Shown: piece by piece, positions 17,678 to 27,165 of the stretch | Layout: each line of letters starts with the position of its first letter | How positions within the stretch are numbered: position 1 is the stretch's first letter | Assembly: GCF_028551275.1 (NCBI RefSeq) | Contig: NZ_CP117025.1 | Location: 3,350,001 to 3,414,000 of the forward strand | Direction of reading: 5' to 3' | Origin: Sphingomonas hankookensis | GTDB taxonomy: Bacteria; Pseudomonadota; Alphaproteobacteria; Sphingomonadales; Sphingomonadaceae | Length of the DNA: 64,000 bases | Position numbers and translations under genes: made by a program | Notes under the pieces: generated by a model | Told to the model about the DNA's origin: nothing | Database searches by the model: none | The model's input: only the letters and a program-made list of their open reading frames with translations

Positions 17678-19501
17678 CTATTCCACCGTCACGCTCTTCG
17701 CCAGGTTACGCGGTTGGTCGACGTCCGTCCCCTTGGCCACCGCGACATGGTACGCCAGCAGCTGCACCGGCACCGCATAGACGATCGGCGCGATCAGCGG
17801 GTGGACCTTGGGCATGGTGATCGTCGCCACCGCGCCGTCGCCCGCCGCCTGGATACCGTCATAGTCGGAGATCAGCACGACCTTGCCGCCGCGCGCCTGC
17901 ACTTCCTGCATGTTGCTGACGGTCTTGTCGAACAGCGGGCCCGACGGTGCGATGACGATGACCGGCACGGACTCGTCGATCAGCGCGATCGGACCATGCT
18001 TCATCTCGCCGGCGGCATAGCCCTCGGCATGGATATAGCTGATTTCCTTGAGCTTCAGCGCCCCTTCCAGCGCCAGCGGATAATCGGTGCCGCGCCCCAG
18101 ATACAGCACGTCGCGCGCGGCGGCGATGACGCCGGCCATGCCCTCGATCGCCTCGTCATAGGCGAGCGCACCGTTGATCGACGCGGGCGCTTCGGCAAGG
18201 TGGCGGACGATGCTGCGTTCCTCGGCCTCGCTCAAGCGCCCCTTCGCCTTGGCGAGGTTCGCTGCGAGTGCTGCCAGGACCGCGAGCTGGCAGGTGAACG
18301 CCTTGGTCGAGGCGACGCCGATTTCCGGCCCGGCATGGGTCGGCAGCAGCAGGTCGGCCTCGCGCGCCATGGTGCTGGTCGGCACGTTGACGACGACGGC
18401 GATGGTCTGGCCCTCGCTCTTGGCGTGGCGAAGTGCTGCCAGCGTGTCGGCGGTCTCGCCCGACTGGCTGATGAACAGGGCCAGACCGCCCTCCTCCATC
18501 ACCGGCGCGCGGTAGCGGAACTCGCTGGCGACATCCAAGTCGACCGGCACGCGCGCGAATTGTTCGAACCAGTATTTGGCGACCATGCCGGCATAGAAGC
18601 TGGTGCCGCACGCGACGATGGTGACGCGCTTGATGCCCGACAGGTCGAATTCGGGGATCGGCAGCGACACGCGCCCTTCGAAGCGCTGGAGATAGCCGCG
18701 CAGCGTCTGGGCGACGACGATCGGCTGTTCGTAGATCTCCTTCTGCATGAAGTGGCGGTGATTGCCCTTGTCGATCAGCGCGCCGGTGACGCCCGACAGC
18801 GTGACCGGGCGATCGACCGGGTTGTTGTCGCGGTCGAAGATGTCGGTGCCGTCGCGGCGGCAGACGACCCAGTCGCCCTCCTCCAGATAGGCGATGCGCT
18901 GCGTCAGCGGGGCGAGCGCCAGCGCGTCGGAGCCGAGATAGACTTCGCCCTCGCCATAGCCGACGACCAATGGCGAGCCGAGCCGCGCGCCGATCAGCAG
19001 GTCGTCATGCTGGCGGAACAGGATCGCGAGCGCGAAGGCACCGTGCAGGCGCGGCAGGATCGCCTTCACCGCGTCCTGTGGCGACAGGCCGGCCTCGACC
19101 TGTTCGCTGACCAGATGGGCGACGACCTCGGTATCGGTCTCGCTGGTGAACACCCGGCCGCGCGCGGTCAGTTCCTCGCGCAGCGGCTTGAAATTCTCGA
19201 TGATGCCGTTGTGGACGACCGCAACTTCGTCTGTCGCGTGCGGATGGGCGTTGTCGGTGGTCGGGCCACCATGCGTCGCCCAGCGGGTGTGGGCGATGCC
19301 GATATTGCCGGGCAGCGGATGCTCGGCCAGTTCGGCGGCAAGGTTCTTGAGCTTGCCCGACGCACGGCGACGCTCGATCGACTGCCCCTCGACCGTGGCG
19401 ATGCCCGCCGAGTCATAGCCGCGATATTCGAGGCGCTTGAGCCCATCGAGCAAGCGGTCGGCGACGCTTTCGGTGCCGATGATGCCAACAATTCCACACA
19501 T
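17678..19501 (-). CDS. glmS: Glutamine--fructose-6-phosphate aminotransferase (isomerizing)
   Basis: 607-residue cytoplasmic enzyme that makes glucosamine-6-phosphate, the entry step to UDP-GlcNAc for peptidoglycan and LPS. The mature N-terminus MCGIVGIIG exposes the glutaminase cysteine. The glutaminase domain covers about 1-240, followed by two SIS isomerase domains (CGTSFYAG, SQSGETADTLAALR, STKAFTCQ, GRGTDYPLALEGALKLKEISYIHAEGYAAGEMKHGPIALI). It ends with the classic PRNLAKSVTVE. Preceded by glmU on the same strand, 30 bases away, so glmU-glmS form an operon feeding one pathway. Confidence 0.97.
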   Translation of the reverse strand: MCGIVGIIGTESVADRLLDGLKRLEYRGYDSAGIATVEGQSIERRRASGKLKNLAAELAEHPLPGNIGIAHTRWATHGGPTTDNAHPHATDEVAVVHNGIIENFKPLREELTARGRVFTSETDTEVVAHLVSEQVEAGLSPQDAVKAILPRLHGAFALAILFRQHDDLLIGARLGSPLVVGYGEGEVYLGSDALALAPLTQRIAYLEEGDWVVCRRDGTDIFDRDNNPVDRPVTLSGVTGALIDKGNHRHFMQKEIYEQPIVVAQTLRGYLQRFEGRVSLPIPEFDLSGIKRVTIVACGTSFYAGMVAKYWFEQFARVPVDLDVASEFRYRAPVMEEGGLALFISQSGETADTLAALRHAKSEGQTIAVVVNVPTSTMAREADLLLPTHAGPEIGVASTKAFTCQLAVLAALAANLAKAKGRLSEAEERSIVRHLAEAPASINGALAYDEAIEGMAGVIAAARDVLYLGRGTDYPLALEGALKLKEISYIHAEGYAAGEMKHGPIALIDESVPVIVIAPSGPLFDKTVSNMQEVQARGGKVVLISDYDGIQAAGDGAVATITMPKVHPLIAPIVYAVPVQLLAYHVAVAKGTDVDQPRNLAKSVTVE

Positions 19502-19531
19502 AGTCTTGTCTCCGGCGGGATGCCCGCTTGG

Positions 19532-20890
19532 TTATTTCTTGGCGGCTTTCAGGGCGGCCTGCTTGTGGCGGAACCGCTTGGCCCAGCCGGGATGGTCGGC
19601 GCGTTCGGCGCGGACCAGCGCCAGCGCGTCGGCCTCGACATCGCGAGTCACGACCGATCCGGCGGCGACCAGTGCGCCGTCGCCGATCCTGACCGGCGCG
19701 ACCAGTGCGCTGTTCGATCCGATGAACGCGCCCTCGCCGATCTCGGTGCGGTATTTGAAGAAGCCGTCGTAATTGCAGGTGATCGTGCCTGCGCCGATAT
19801 TGACGTTCGCGCCGACGCTGGCGTCGCCGAGATAGGTCAGGTGGTTGGCCTTGGCCCCTACCCCCAGCGTCGTGTTCTTCACCTCGACGAAATTGCCGAC
19901 GCGGCTGCCCTCGCCCAGCACCGCGCCGGGGCGCAGACGCGCATAGGGGCCGACATCGGCCTTCGACGCGACGGTCGCGCCCTCCAGATGGCTGAAGGCG
20001 TGGATCGTGACGTTATCGGCAATGGTCACGCCGGGGCCGAACACGACATTGGGTTCGACCGTCACGTCGCGGCCGAGCTGCGTATCGTGCGCGAAGAACA
20101 CGGTTTCGGGCGCGATCAGCGTCACGCCATCAGCCATGGCACGGGCGCGGCGCTTGGCCTGCCACGCACCTTCGACCGCCGCCAGTTCGGCGCGGCTGTT
20201 GATGCCGGCCACTTCGTCCGCTGCCGTCTCGATCACCACCGCGCCGCGTCCGTCGGCGATGGCGAGCATGACGATGTCGGGGAGGTAATATTCGCCCGCC
20301 GCATTGTCGTTGCCGACCCGTTCGAGCAGCGCCCACAGGTCGGCCGAGCGCACCGCGGTCACGCCGCTGTTGCACAGATTGACCGCGCGCTCTTCTGCCG
20401 AGGCGTCCTTATATTCGACCATCTTGGCGATGTTGCCGGCATCATCGGCGATGATCCGGCCATAAGCGGCGGCATCGGCTGGGCGGAAGCCGAGCACCGC
20501 CACCGCCGGCCGGTCGGCTTCGTCCAGCCGTGCGGTCAGCCGCGCGACGGTATCCGCCGACAGCAACGGGGTATCGCCGAAACAGACCAGCACGATGCCG
20601 TCGTGGTCGGCGAGCGTTTCCTTCGCCTGCAATGCGGCATGCGCGGTGCCCAGCTGTTCGCGCTGCCACGCGATCTCGACACCTCGGCCGGTGACCGCCT
20701 TCTCGACCTGTTCGCCGACCGCACCGACGATCACCACCCGGCGGGTGACGTTCGCGGCGGACAGGCTGTCCAGCAGATGGAACAGCATCGGCTGCCCGGC
20801 GAGCGGGTGCAGCACCTTGTGCTTCGTCGACTTCATGCGGGTGCCCTGCCCGGCGGCGAGGATCACGGCAGCGATGGGTTGTGCGCTCAT
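19532..20890 (-). CDS. glmU: Bifunctional UDP-N-acetylglucosamine pyrophosphorylase / glucosamine-1-phosphate N-acetyltransferase
   Basis: 452-residue enzyme that acetylates glucosamine-1-phosphate and then uridylates it to UDP-GlcNAc. The N-terminal nucleotidyltransferase domain has AAVILAAGQGTRMKSTKHKV and GDTPLLSADT; the C-terminal left-handed beta-helix holds hexapeptide repeats with YARLRPGAVLGEGSRVGNFVEVKN, and NYDGFFKYRTEIGEGAFIGSN. ATG 20890 (MSAQPIAAV) is chosen over ATG 20908, giving the usual length. First gene of the glmU-glmS operon; divergent from gph. Confidence 0.96.
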   Translation of the reverse strand: MSAQPIAAVILAAGQGTRMKSTKHKVLHPLAGQPMLFHLLDSLSAANVTRRVVIVGAVGEQVEKAVTGRGVEIAWQREQLGTAHAALQAKETLADHDGIVLVCFGDTPLLSADTVARLTARLDEADRPAVAVLGFRPADAAAYGRIIADDAGNIAKMVEYKDASAEERAVNLCNSGVTAVRSADLWALLERVGNDNAAGEYYLPDIVMLAIADGRGAVVIETAADEVAGINSRAELAAVEGAWQAKRRARAMADGVTLIAPETVFFAHDTQLGRDVTVEPNVVFGPGVTIADNVTIHAFSHLEGATVASKADVGPYARLRPGAVLGEGSRVGNFVEVKNTTLGVGAKANHLTYLGDASVGANVNIGAGTITCNYDGFFKYRTEIGEGAFIGSNSALVAPVRIGDGALVAAGSVVTRDVEADALALVRAERADHPGWAKRFRHKQAALKAAKK

Positions 20891-20941
20891 GGGGGCCGTC
20901 TGTGGCACACGACCCTTGCCAATTCCATATCGCGCGCGCCA

Positions 20942-21628
20942 ATGCCGATGATGATGACAACAATTTCATTCGATATCGTCGGCTTCGACCTCGACGGGAC
21001 CTTTATCGATACCAGCGGCGACCTGACCGATGCGGTGAATCATGCTTTGGCCGATGCCGGGCGGCCGCTACTGACGCGCGAACAGGTCATTCCGATGATC
21101 GGCGGCGGGGCCAGGCACATGCTGCGGCAGGGGATGGAAGCGACCGGCGGCTGCGACGAGGCGGAACTGAACCGGCTCCACCGGCTACTGCTCGATTATT
21201 ACGAAGCGAACATCGCCGTCCATTCGCGACCCTTTCCGGGCGCGATGGCGGCGCTCGACCAGTTGGATACTGATGGGGTCAAGGTCGCGATCGTCACCAA
21301 CAAGCTGGAGGGGCTGGCGCTGCGGTTGCTGGACGAGCTCGACCTCACCCGCCGCTTCGGCTGCGTCATCGGTGGCGATACGCTGGGGCCGGGCAAGTCC
21401 AAGCCCAACCGCGCGCCGATCGACGCGATGATCGAACGCTGCGGCGGCGGGCGCGCCGCGTTCGTCGGCGATTCGCATTTCGATATCGATGCGGCCAGGA
21501 ATGCCGAGATTCCCAGCATCGCCTGCTCGTTCGGTTTCATGATGCAGCCGGTCGCCGAGCTGGGGGCGGATGCGGTGATCGATCATTTCGACGAACTGAT
21601 CCCGACGCTCGCGCGTTTGGCCCCCTGA
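20942..21628 (+). CDS. gph: Phosphoglycolate phosphatase (HAD family)
   Basis: 228-residue haloacid-dehalogenase hydrolase that removes 2-phosphoglycolate produced by DNA repair or oxygenation. HAD motif I is FDLDGTFIDTS, motif II VAIVTNK, and motifs III/IV are GKSKPNRAPI and AAFVGDSHFDIDAARNA. The start among several methionines (MPMMMTTI) is uncertain by up to four codons. The frame stays open far upstream on this strand, but that stretch is antisense to glmS-glmU and is not coding. Other HAD substrates are possible. Confidence 0.88.
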   Translation: MPMMMTTISFDIVGFDLDGTFIDTSGDLTDAVNHALADAGRPLLTREQVIPMIGGGARHMLRQGMEATGGCDEAELNRLHRLLLDYYEANIAVHSRPFPGAMAALDQLDTDGVKVAIVTNKLEGLALRLLDELDLTRRFGCVIGGDTLGPGKSKPNRAPIDAMIERCGGGRAAFVGDSHFDIDAARNAEIPSIACSFGFMMQPVAELGADAVIDHFDELIPTLARLAP

Positions 21629-21653
21629 CCCCTTCCCCTTTCGAGGAACTGCC

Positions 21654-22439
21654 ATGACCCGCCCCGTCGCTCTCATCACCGGCGCATCGTCCGGTATCGG
21701 CCTCAGCTTCGCGCATCACCTCGCGCGCACCGGCCACGACCTCGTCATCGTCGCACGGCGCGAGGACCGGCTGCGCGACCTCGCCGAACAGCTGTCGACC
21801 GAACACGGCATCGATATCGAGGTGATCGCCGCCGACCTCGCCGACCCCGACGACCTCGACGTGGTCGAGGAACGGCTGGAGGCGGGCGAGCCGATCGCGC
21901 TGTTCGTCAACAATGCCGGCTTCGCCGCGATGGGCAAGGTCGGCGAGGGCGACCGCGACGACATGACCGACATGCTGCTGCTCAACGTCGTCGCGTTCAG
22001 CCGGCTGGCCGATGCGGCGATGGCCGGCATGAAGCGCTCGGGCCGGGGCACGATCATCAATGTCGGGTCGGGCACGCTGTTCACCAAGATGCCGGCCTAT
22101 GCCGGCTATGGCGCCACCAAGGCCTATGTCGCCTATTACACCCGCACGATGCAGGCGGAGGCGAAGGACGGCAACATTCGCATCCAGCTGCTGATCCCCG
22201 GCGTCACCGCGACCGATTTCCACCATGTCGCGGGCAAGAGCATCGACGATTTCCCGCCCGAGCGGGTGATGGAGCCGGACGATCTGGTCGTCGCCTCGCT
22301 GCGCGGGCTGGAGCTGGGCGAGGCGGTGTGCATCCCGTCGCTGCCGGATGTGGCGGATTGGGAAGCGCTGGAAGCGGCCGAAGCGAAGATCGCGCCCAAT
22401 GCGTCGCGGAACAAGGTGGCGGACAGGTATCACGCCTGA
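21654..22439 (+). CDS. Short-chain dehydrogenase/reductase
   Basis: 261-residue classical SDR. The cofactor-binding motif is TGASSGIG (residues 9-16); NNAG follows at about 85, and the active site has serine in NVGSGT and YxxxK in YGATKAYVAYY. The substrate is unknown. It follows gph by 25 bases with a GAGGA ribosome site and is probably co-transcribed. Confidence 0.9.
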   Translation: MTRPVALITGASSGIGLSFAHHLARTGHDLVIVARREDRLRDLAEQLSTEHGIDIEVIAADLADPDDLDVVEERLEAGEPIALFVNNAGFAAMGKVGEGDRDDMTDMLLLNVVAFSRLADAAMAGMKRSGRGTIINVGSGTLFTKMPAYAGYGATKAYVAYYTRTMQAEAKDGNIRIQLLIPGVTATDFHHVAGKSIDDFPPERVMEPDDLVVASLRGLELGEAVCIPSLPDVADWEALEAAEAKIAPNASRNKVADRYHA

Positions 22440-22441
22440 AG

Positions 22442-22580
22442 CTCCTCCCCGCTCAGCGGGGAGGGGAACCATGCGCAGCATGGTAGAGGGGGGTCTCGAC
22501 GCAACGCAACCGTGCCGAATGCGGACACTCCCCTCCACCATTCGCTGCGCGGACGGTCCCCCCCGGTGCCGGGGAGGAGC
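22442..22580. repeat. Intergenic inverted repeat, family E
   Basis: Second copy of the composite hairpin: CTCCTCCCCGCTCAGCGGGG at the left, CACTCCCCTCCACCATTCGC inside, and GGTGCCGGGGAGGAGC at the right. It shares CGCTGCGCGGACGGTCCC with the copy at 17.6 kb. It separates the SDR gene from wecB. Confidence 0.75.
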
Positions 22581-22657
22581 TTGAGCGCCACCAATTATTA
22601 AGCTCCCGCCGCTAGTTCGGCCATGGTAGCGGCCAATTCCGGTCGCGGGGGTTGCGG

Positions 22658-23782
22658 ATGTTCAAGCGGGTGCAGCGAATCCTGGTCGTGTTCGGTACGC
22701 GGCCCGAGGCGATCAAGCTGTTCCCGCTGATCCATGCCCTTCGTGCCCATCCCGGCTTCGACACCCGCGTCGTCGTCACCGCGCAGCATCGCGAGATGCT
22801 GGACCAGGTGATGGAGTTCGCCGGGATCACCCCGGACATCGACCTGAACATCATGACCGCCGGCCAGTCATTGGACGGCCTGACCGCGCGGCTGCTCGAT
22901 GCGCTGGGCCCGGTGTTCGATGCCGAACAGCCCGACCGGGTCATCGTGCAGGGTGACACCGCGACGGCGATGGTCGCCGCGCTCGCCGCTTATTACCGCA
23001 AGGTGCCCGTAGCCCATGTCGAGGCGGGTCTGCGCAGCCACGACGTCTATCATCCCTGGCCCGAAGAGGTGAACCGCAAGATCGTCGGCAGCATCGCCGA
23101 CCTGCATTTCGCCCCGACGCAGACCGCCGCCGACGCGCTGCTGGCCGAGAATGTGCCGGCCGAGCGCGTCCTCGTGACCGGCAACACCGTGATCGACGCG
23201 CTGCACATGGCGCGGACACGCCTCGCCGCCGAACCGGCGCGGACGCAGGCGCTCGACGAACTGGCCGAGCGGTTCGCCGGCACGCGCGTCGTGCTGGTGA
23301 CGACGCATCGCCGCGAGAATTTCGGCGGCGGCATGGAGAATATCGCCCGCGCCATCGCCCGCATCGCCGCGCGCGAAGATGTCGGCGTGATCTTCCCGGT
23401 CCATCCCAATCCGCAGGTTCGTAGCGTGATGGACGCGATCCTCGGGCACAATCCGCGCGTCGCGATGATCGCGCCGCAGGATTATCCGCATTTCGTCCGG
23501 CTGCTCGACCTGTGCCATCTGGTCCTGACCGATTCGGGCGGGGTGCAGGAGGAAGCGCCGGGCCTCGGCAAACCGGTGCTGGTGATGCGCGAGACGACCG
23601 AGCGCCCCGAGGGCGTGATGGCCGGCACCGCGAAGCTGATCGGATCGGACGAGGACCGCATCGTCGCCGAAGTGGCGACCCTGCTCGACGACCCCGCCGC
23701 CTATGCCGCGATGGCCAAGGCGCACAACCCCTTCGGAGACGGCCATGCGTCCGCCCGCATCGTGGAGACCCTCTATGCTTGA
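22658..23782 (+). CDS. wecB: UDP-N-acetylglucosamine 2-epimerase (non-hydrolysing)
   Basis: 374-residue cytoplasmic enzyme that interconverts UDP-GlcNAc and UDP-ManNAc for surface polysaccharide. Family blocks: VVFGTRPEAIKLFPLIHAL, VTAQHREMLDQVMEF, VQGDTATAMVAALAAYY, VAHVEAGLRSHDVYHPWPEEVNRK, TTHRRENFGGG and LTDSGGVQEEAPGLGKPVLVMRETTERPEG. ATG 22658 is used; TTG 22652 is an in-frame alternative. Its last 8 bases overlap wecC, so they form a two-gene unit making UDP-ManNAcA. Confidence 0.94.
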   Translation: MFKRVQRILVVFGTRPEAIKLFPLIHALRAHPGFDTRVVVTAQHREMLDQVMEFAGITPDIDLNIMTAGQSLDGLTARLLDALGPVFDAEQPDRVIVQGDTATAMVAALAAYYRKVPVAHVEAGLRSHDVYHPWPEEVNRKIVGSIADLHFAPTQTAADALLAENVPAERVLVTGNTVIDALHMARTRLAAEPARTQALDELAERFAGTRVVLVTTHRRENFGGGMENIARAIARIAAREDVGVIFPVHPNPQVRSVMDAILGHNPRVAMIAPQDYPHFVRLLDLCHLVLTDSGGVQEEAPGLGKPVLVMRETTERPEGVMAGTAKLIGSDEDRIVAEVATLLDDPAAYAAMAKAHNPFGDGHASARIVETLYA

Positions 23783-25028
23783 ACAGCGGATCGCCGCCGC
23801 CGACACCTATGACGTGTGCGTCGTTGGCCTCGGCTATATCGGCCTGCCGACCGCCGCCGTCGTCGCCCGGTCGGGCGCGCGGGTCATCGGCATCGATGTC
23901 AGCCAGCATGTCGTCGACACCGTGGCGCGCGGTGACATCCATATCGAGGAGGCCGATCTCGACACGCTGGTGCGCGACGTCGTGCTGCTCGGCCGCCTGA
24001 CCACCGCGACGACCCCGGCGCCGTCCGACATCTTCGTCATCGCCGTGCCGACGCCGTTCGGGCCGGGCCATGTGCCCGACCTCAGCTATGTCCTGAACGC
24101 CACCCGCGCGATCGCGCCGGTATTGCGCAAGGGCAATACGGTTATCCTCGAATCGACGTCGCCGGTCGGGACCACCGAACAGATCCGCGACCTGCTGGCC
24201 GAACTGCGGCCCGACCTGGCGATGCCTGGGCTGTCGGATACGCCCGACATTGCGGTCGCCTATTGCCCCGAACGGGTGCTGCCGGGGCGGATCATCCTCG
24301 AACTCGTGTCGAACGAACGCTCGATCGGCGGGATCACCCCGGCCTGTGCGGAAGCGGCGTGCGGCTTCTATCGCCGGTTCGTGGAGGGTGCCTGCACCGT
24401 CACCACCGCGCGGACGGCGGAAATGGTCAAGCTGGTGGAGAATACCAGCCGCGACGTCGCCATCGCCTTCGCCAACGAACTGTCGATCGTGTGCGACAAG
24501 ATGGACCTCAACGTCTGGGACGTGATCGAGCTGGCCAACCGCCATCCGCGCGTCAACATCCTGAAGCCGGGTCCGGGCGTCGGCGGGCACTGCATCGCGG
24601 TCGACCCCTGGTTCATCGTCGATGCCGCCCCCGAACAGACCCCGCTGATCCGCACCGCGCGCGAGGTGAATGACGGCAAGGTCGACCATGTCGTCGCCCG
24701 CGCCGCCGCGATGCTCGACGCCGCTCCGCACGCCCGCGCCTCGCTGCTGGGCCTGGCGTTCAAGGCGGATATCGACGACCTGCGCGAAAGCCCGGCGGTG
24801 AAGGTCGCGGCCGAACTTATCGCGCGTTATGGCGACCGGATCGATCTGGTCGAACCGTTCGTGACCACCCTGCCCCGATCGCTCGTCGGCGGGCGGCTGG
24901 TGTCGCTGGAGGCGGGGCTGGCGAACGACATTCTGGTCGTGCTGGTCGACCATAGCGTGTTCAAGGCGGTGCCGGTCGAGGCGCGCGAGGGCAAGCAGGT
25001 GTACGATACGCGGGGGATGTGGCGGTAG
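23775..25028 (+). CDS. wecC: UDP-N-acetyl-D-mannosamine dehydrogenase
   Basis: 417-residue NAD-dependent enzyme that oxidises UDP-ManNAc to UDP-ManNAc-uronate. The Rossmann motif is VVGLGYIGLPTAAVVA; further blocks are VPTPFGPGHVPDLSYV, ESTSPVGTTEQIRD, AYCPERVLPG, the central LVENTSRDVAIAFANELS, and the catalytic cysteine in GPGVGGHCIAVDPWFIV. Length matches E. coli WecC (420). The start ATG 23775 lies inside the 3' end of wecB. A convergent repeat separates it from the next block, and no further polysaccharide genes follow. Confidence 0.93.
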   Translation: MLEQRIAAADTYDVCVVGLGYIGLPTAAVVARSGARVIGIDVSQHVVDTVARGDIHIEEADLDTLVRDVVLLGRLTTATTPAPSDIFVIAVPTPFGPGHVPDLSYVLNATRAIAPVLRKGNTVILESTSPVGTTEQIRDLLAELRPDLAMPGLSDTPDIAVAYCPERVLPGRIILELVSNERSIGGITPACAEAACGFYRRFVEGACTVTTARTAEMVKLVENTSRDVAIAFANELSIVCDKMDLNVWDVIELANRHPRVNILKPGPGVGGHCIAVDPWFIVDAAPEQTPLIRTAREVNDGKVDHVVARAAAMLDAAPHARASLLGLAFKADIDDLRESPAVKVAAELIARYGDRIDLVEPFVTTLPRSLVGGRLVSLEAGLANDILVVLVDHSVFKAVPVEAREGKQVYDTRGMWR

Positions 25029-25042
25029 GCGGAAGAGGATTC

Positions 25043-25300
25043 GGTTTCACGCGGAGGCGCGGAGGCGCGGAGGCGCGGAGGCGCGGAGAAGGAGATGAAG
25101 AGAGTTTTCGCGCAGAGGCGCCGAGGACGCTGAGATGTTGGGGAGCAGGCCATCTCGGCCTGTCTGGCGCAGCCTGGTTCCTGCCGGCGGCCGATGATGG
25201 AGAGCCGCTGTCGCGGCGAGCGTTACCCCTCAGCGTCCTCTGCGCCTCTGCGCGCAATCAAAACTTCTTCTTCGCGTCTCCGCCCCTTCGCGTGAAAACC
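25043..25300. repeat. Large intergenic inverted repeat, family F, with 8-bp tandem array
   Basis: Outer arms GGTTTCACGCGGAGG and the matching CGCGTGAAAACC flank inner arms of the CGCAGAGGCGCCGAGGACGC type. Within the left arm, 25051-25088, the unit GCGGAGGC is repeated almost five times. The element fills the entire gap between the convergent wecC and nucleotidyltransferase genes. Confidence 0.75.
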
Positions 25301-26305
25301 CTATCTCTTCCGAAACTTGGTCCACAAATGCCGCGCCAGCATGACCGGCGGCATCCGCAGCCAGTGCGAGCGGACATAGAAGCCGAACTCGGTCCCCTTA
25401 TGGCTGAGCCGTCCCCAGCCGTCGCGCGCCAGCAGGCGGCGGGCGAACAGCGCGTCGGACGCGACCGGATCGCCGCCCCCCGGCGTCCCGTAGATGCGCC
25501 GCGCCAATCGTAGCGCCCGCGCGACCGCATCCGACAGATCGTGCAGCGCCGCCCGCTCGGTCAACGACGCGACGAACCCGGCATCCCGATCGACAAACTC
25601 GCGGACCAGCCGGTCGATATCCCACAGGTTGCGTAAGCCACCCTGCAGGTCGCCATCGGCGAACAGGTGCGCAGCGGCGTGGACCACCATATCCTCCGGG
25701 CACAGCACCGACAGGCCGTTACCAAGCGGCACCGCCCCGGCGATCAGCGCTGCCGCGTCAGGCTTAGGTCGTGCGGTGGGCGGCAGGATCGTGTGGTGGA
25801 CGTCGATCATCCGGTCGCGTGTCCGGTGGATCAGCGGCGGCAGCTCGTGCATCCAGCGGCGGTAATAGGCGTCGTCATAGGGGTCGGGCTTCACCCATTC
25901 CCACCCGGCGGCCAGCAGCGCCGCCTCCACCGCATTGAGGGCGTCGCGCGGCACGAGGATGTCGAGATCACCGATCGCCCGCCCCCGCCCCGCATCCAGT
26001 CCGGCGGCGACGAAGGCGGTGCCCTTCAGCAGAACGATCGGCAAACCCAGCGGGGCGAGCGCGCGCCGTGCCATCTCCGCCTCCCACAATGCTGCCACGC
26101 GCCCCTGTTCGGCGGACGCGCGCGCGTCGGCCATGATGCGTGCGGCGGCAGGGGGCATCTCGATCCCGTCGAGCCGGGTGGCAAGGCTGCCGATCAGCTG
26201 CTCCGCCCGCGCCGCCGCGATCAGCGCGTTCCAGCTGTCGGCGGAATCCAGACCGTCCCACAACTCGGGATCGGCGAGCGCGCCGGCCGTCCTGGCATCC
26301 GTCAT
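25301..26305 (-). CDS. Nucleotidyltransferase-family protein of HPr-rel-A type cassette
   Basis: 334-residue member of the NTP_transf_5-like family. The nucleotidyltransferase core is seen in IVLLKGTAFVAAGL (about 90-103) and the metal-binding GDLDILVPRDALNAVEAAL (112-130). The later DRMIDVHHTILPP and CPEDMVVHAAAHLF are typical of this family. The enzyme may transfer a nucleotide or extend a phosphate on a protein or sugar; the substrate is unknown. ATG 26305 overlaps the HprK-like gene as ATGA. The cassette partners suggest it modifies a product of the kinase (inference). Confidence 0.75.
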   Translation of the reverse strand: MTDARTAGALADPELWDGLDSADSWNALIAAARAEQLIGSLATRLDGIEMPPAAARIMADARASAEQGRVAALWEAEMARRALAPLGLPIVLLKGTAFVAAGLDAGRGRAIGDLDILVPRDALNAVEAALLAAGWEWVKPDPYDDAYYRRWMHELPPLIHRTRDRMIDVHHTILPPTARPKPDAAALIAGAVPLGNGLSVLCPEDMVVHAAAHLFADGDLQGGLRNLWDIDRLVREFVDRDAGFVASLTERAALHDLSDAVARALRLARRIYGTPGGGDPVASDALFARRLLARDGWGRLSHKGTEFGFYVRSHWLRMPPVMLARHLWTKFRKR

Positions 26306-27165
26306 GCCAGTTTCCCCCACAGCCCCTCCACCAGCGCCAGCGCGGTGTCGGTATCGGGATAGTCGATCGCCCGCACCGGCATTCGCCCGACCAGGCCGGT
26401 CAGCGCATCGAACCCGCGCTCGCCCATCGCGACATAGTTGGTCGATGCCTGGGTCAGCCGCACGAAGGTTTCGGCCGCCTCGACCGGCCGCACCGCCTCC
26501 GCCTGTCCGAAGGTCGGGAACAGCAGCAAAGCAGGGACGGCGGGGCGATCCATCGCGGCGATAGCGGCGGCATCGGGAACGAGGTGGCGAATGTCCCCCT
26601 TCGGCGTGCCCGCCAGCAGCGGGCCGAACCGGCCGGCGGGTGCCGCGCGTTCCATCACCCCGATCGCCTGATTCTTCAGGCTGATGAGCCTGGGAAAGGC
26701 ATGGACCAGTCCGGTCGCCGGATCGAGCAGCGCGAACTCGTCGCCCATCAACCGCCAGCCGCGCGTCATCAGCAGCGCCGCCAGCGTCGACTTGCCCGCA
26801 CCCGATTCGCCGGTCATCAGCAGCGCCCGCCCGTCGCGCTCGACCGCCGAGGCGTGGAGCAGCAGATAGCGGCGCTGCGCCAGCGCCATCTGCAAATTCA
26901 TCCCCATCTCGGCCGCCAGCAGCCCTTGGCGCAGCGGCAGCGGCGCGGCATCGGGGATGGTGAAATCGCCGCCGATCATCACCGATGGGCGCACGAACCG
27001 CCGCCACGGTCGCGCGGCGAACAGGCGGACGTTGAAATCGGCGATGCCGTCCTCGGGCCGGGGATAGTCGCGATACAGGTCACGCAACTGGTCGACCGGG
27101 CCGCGCCAGTCGCTGCCGATGCGAAAGCCTATGGGGCCGATGCGCAGCGTCGCAACGTGCCTCAC
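26302..27165 (-). CDS. HprK-related kinase A
   Basis: 287-residue HPr kinase-like protein. The P-loop core is LLHASAVERDGRALLMTGESGAGKSTLAALL with Walker A GESGAGKST at 119-127, followed by WRLMGDEFALLDP at 138-149, matching the HprK C-terminal domain. It lacks the HprK N-terminal domain, and no HPr gene is adjacent, so the target is unlikely to be HPr. I recall an NCBIfam family named HprK-related kinase A for this arrangement. Start GTG 27165 overlaps the PqqD-like stop as GTGA, giving tight translational coupling. Confidence 0.8.
   Translation of the reverse strand: MRHVATLRIGPIGFRIGSDWRGPVDQLRDLYRDYPRPEDGIADFNVRLFAARPWRRFVRPSVMIGGDFTIPDAAPLPLRQGLLAAEMGMNLQMALAQRRYLLLHASAVERDGRALLMTGESGAGKSTLAALLMTRGWRLMGDEFALLDPATGLVHAFPRLISLKNQAIGVMERAAPAGRFGPLLAGTPKGDIRHLVPDAAAIAAMDRPAVPALLLFPTFGQAEAVRPVEAAETFVRLTQASTNYVAMGERGFDALTGLVGRMPVRAIDYPDTDTALALVEGLWGKLA

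Noticed and set aside
17543..21628. A 1361-codon open frame on the plus strand
   Set aside because: Most of it is antisense to glmS and glmU, whose translations are unmistakable. High GC leaves opposite frames open; only the last 228 codons (gph) are coding.
25051..25088. CRISPR-like or tandem repeat array
   Set aside because: Eight-base units without spacers inside a hairpin repeat; not a CRISPR.
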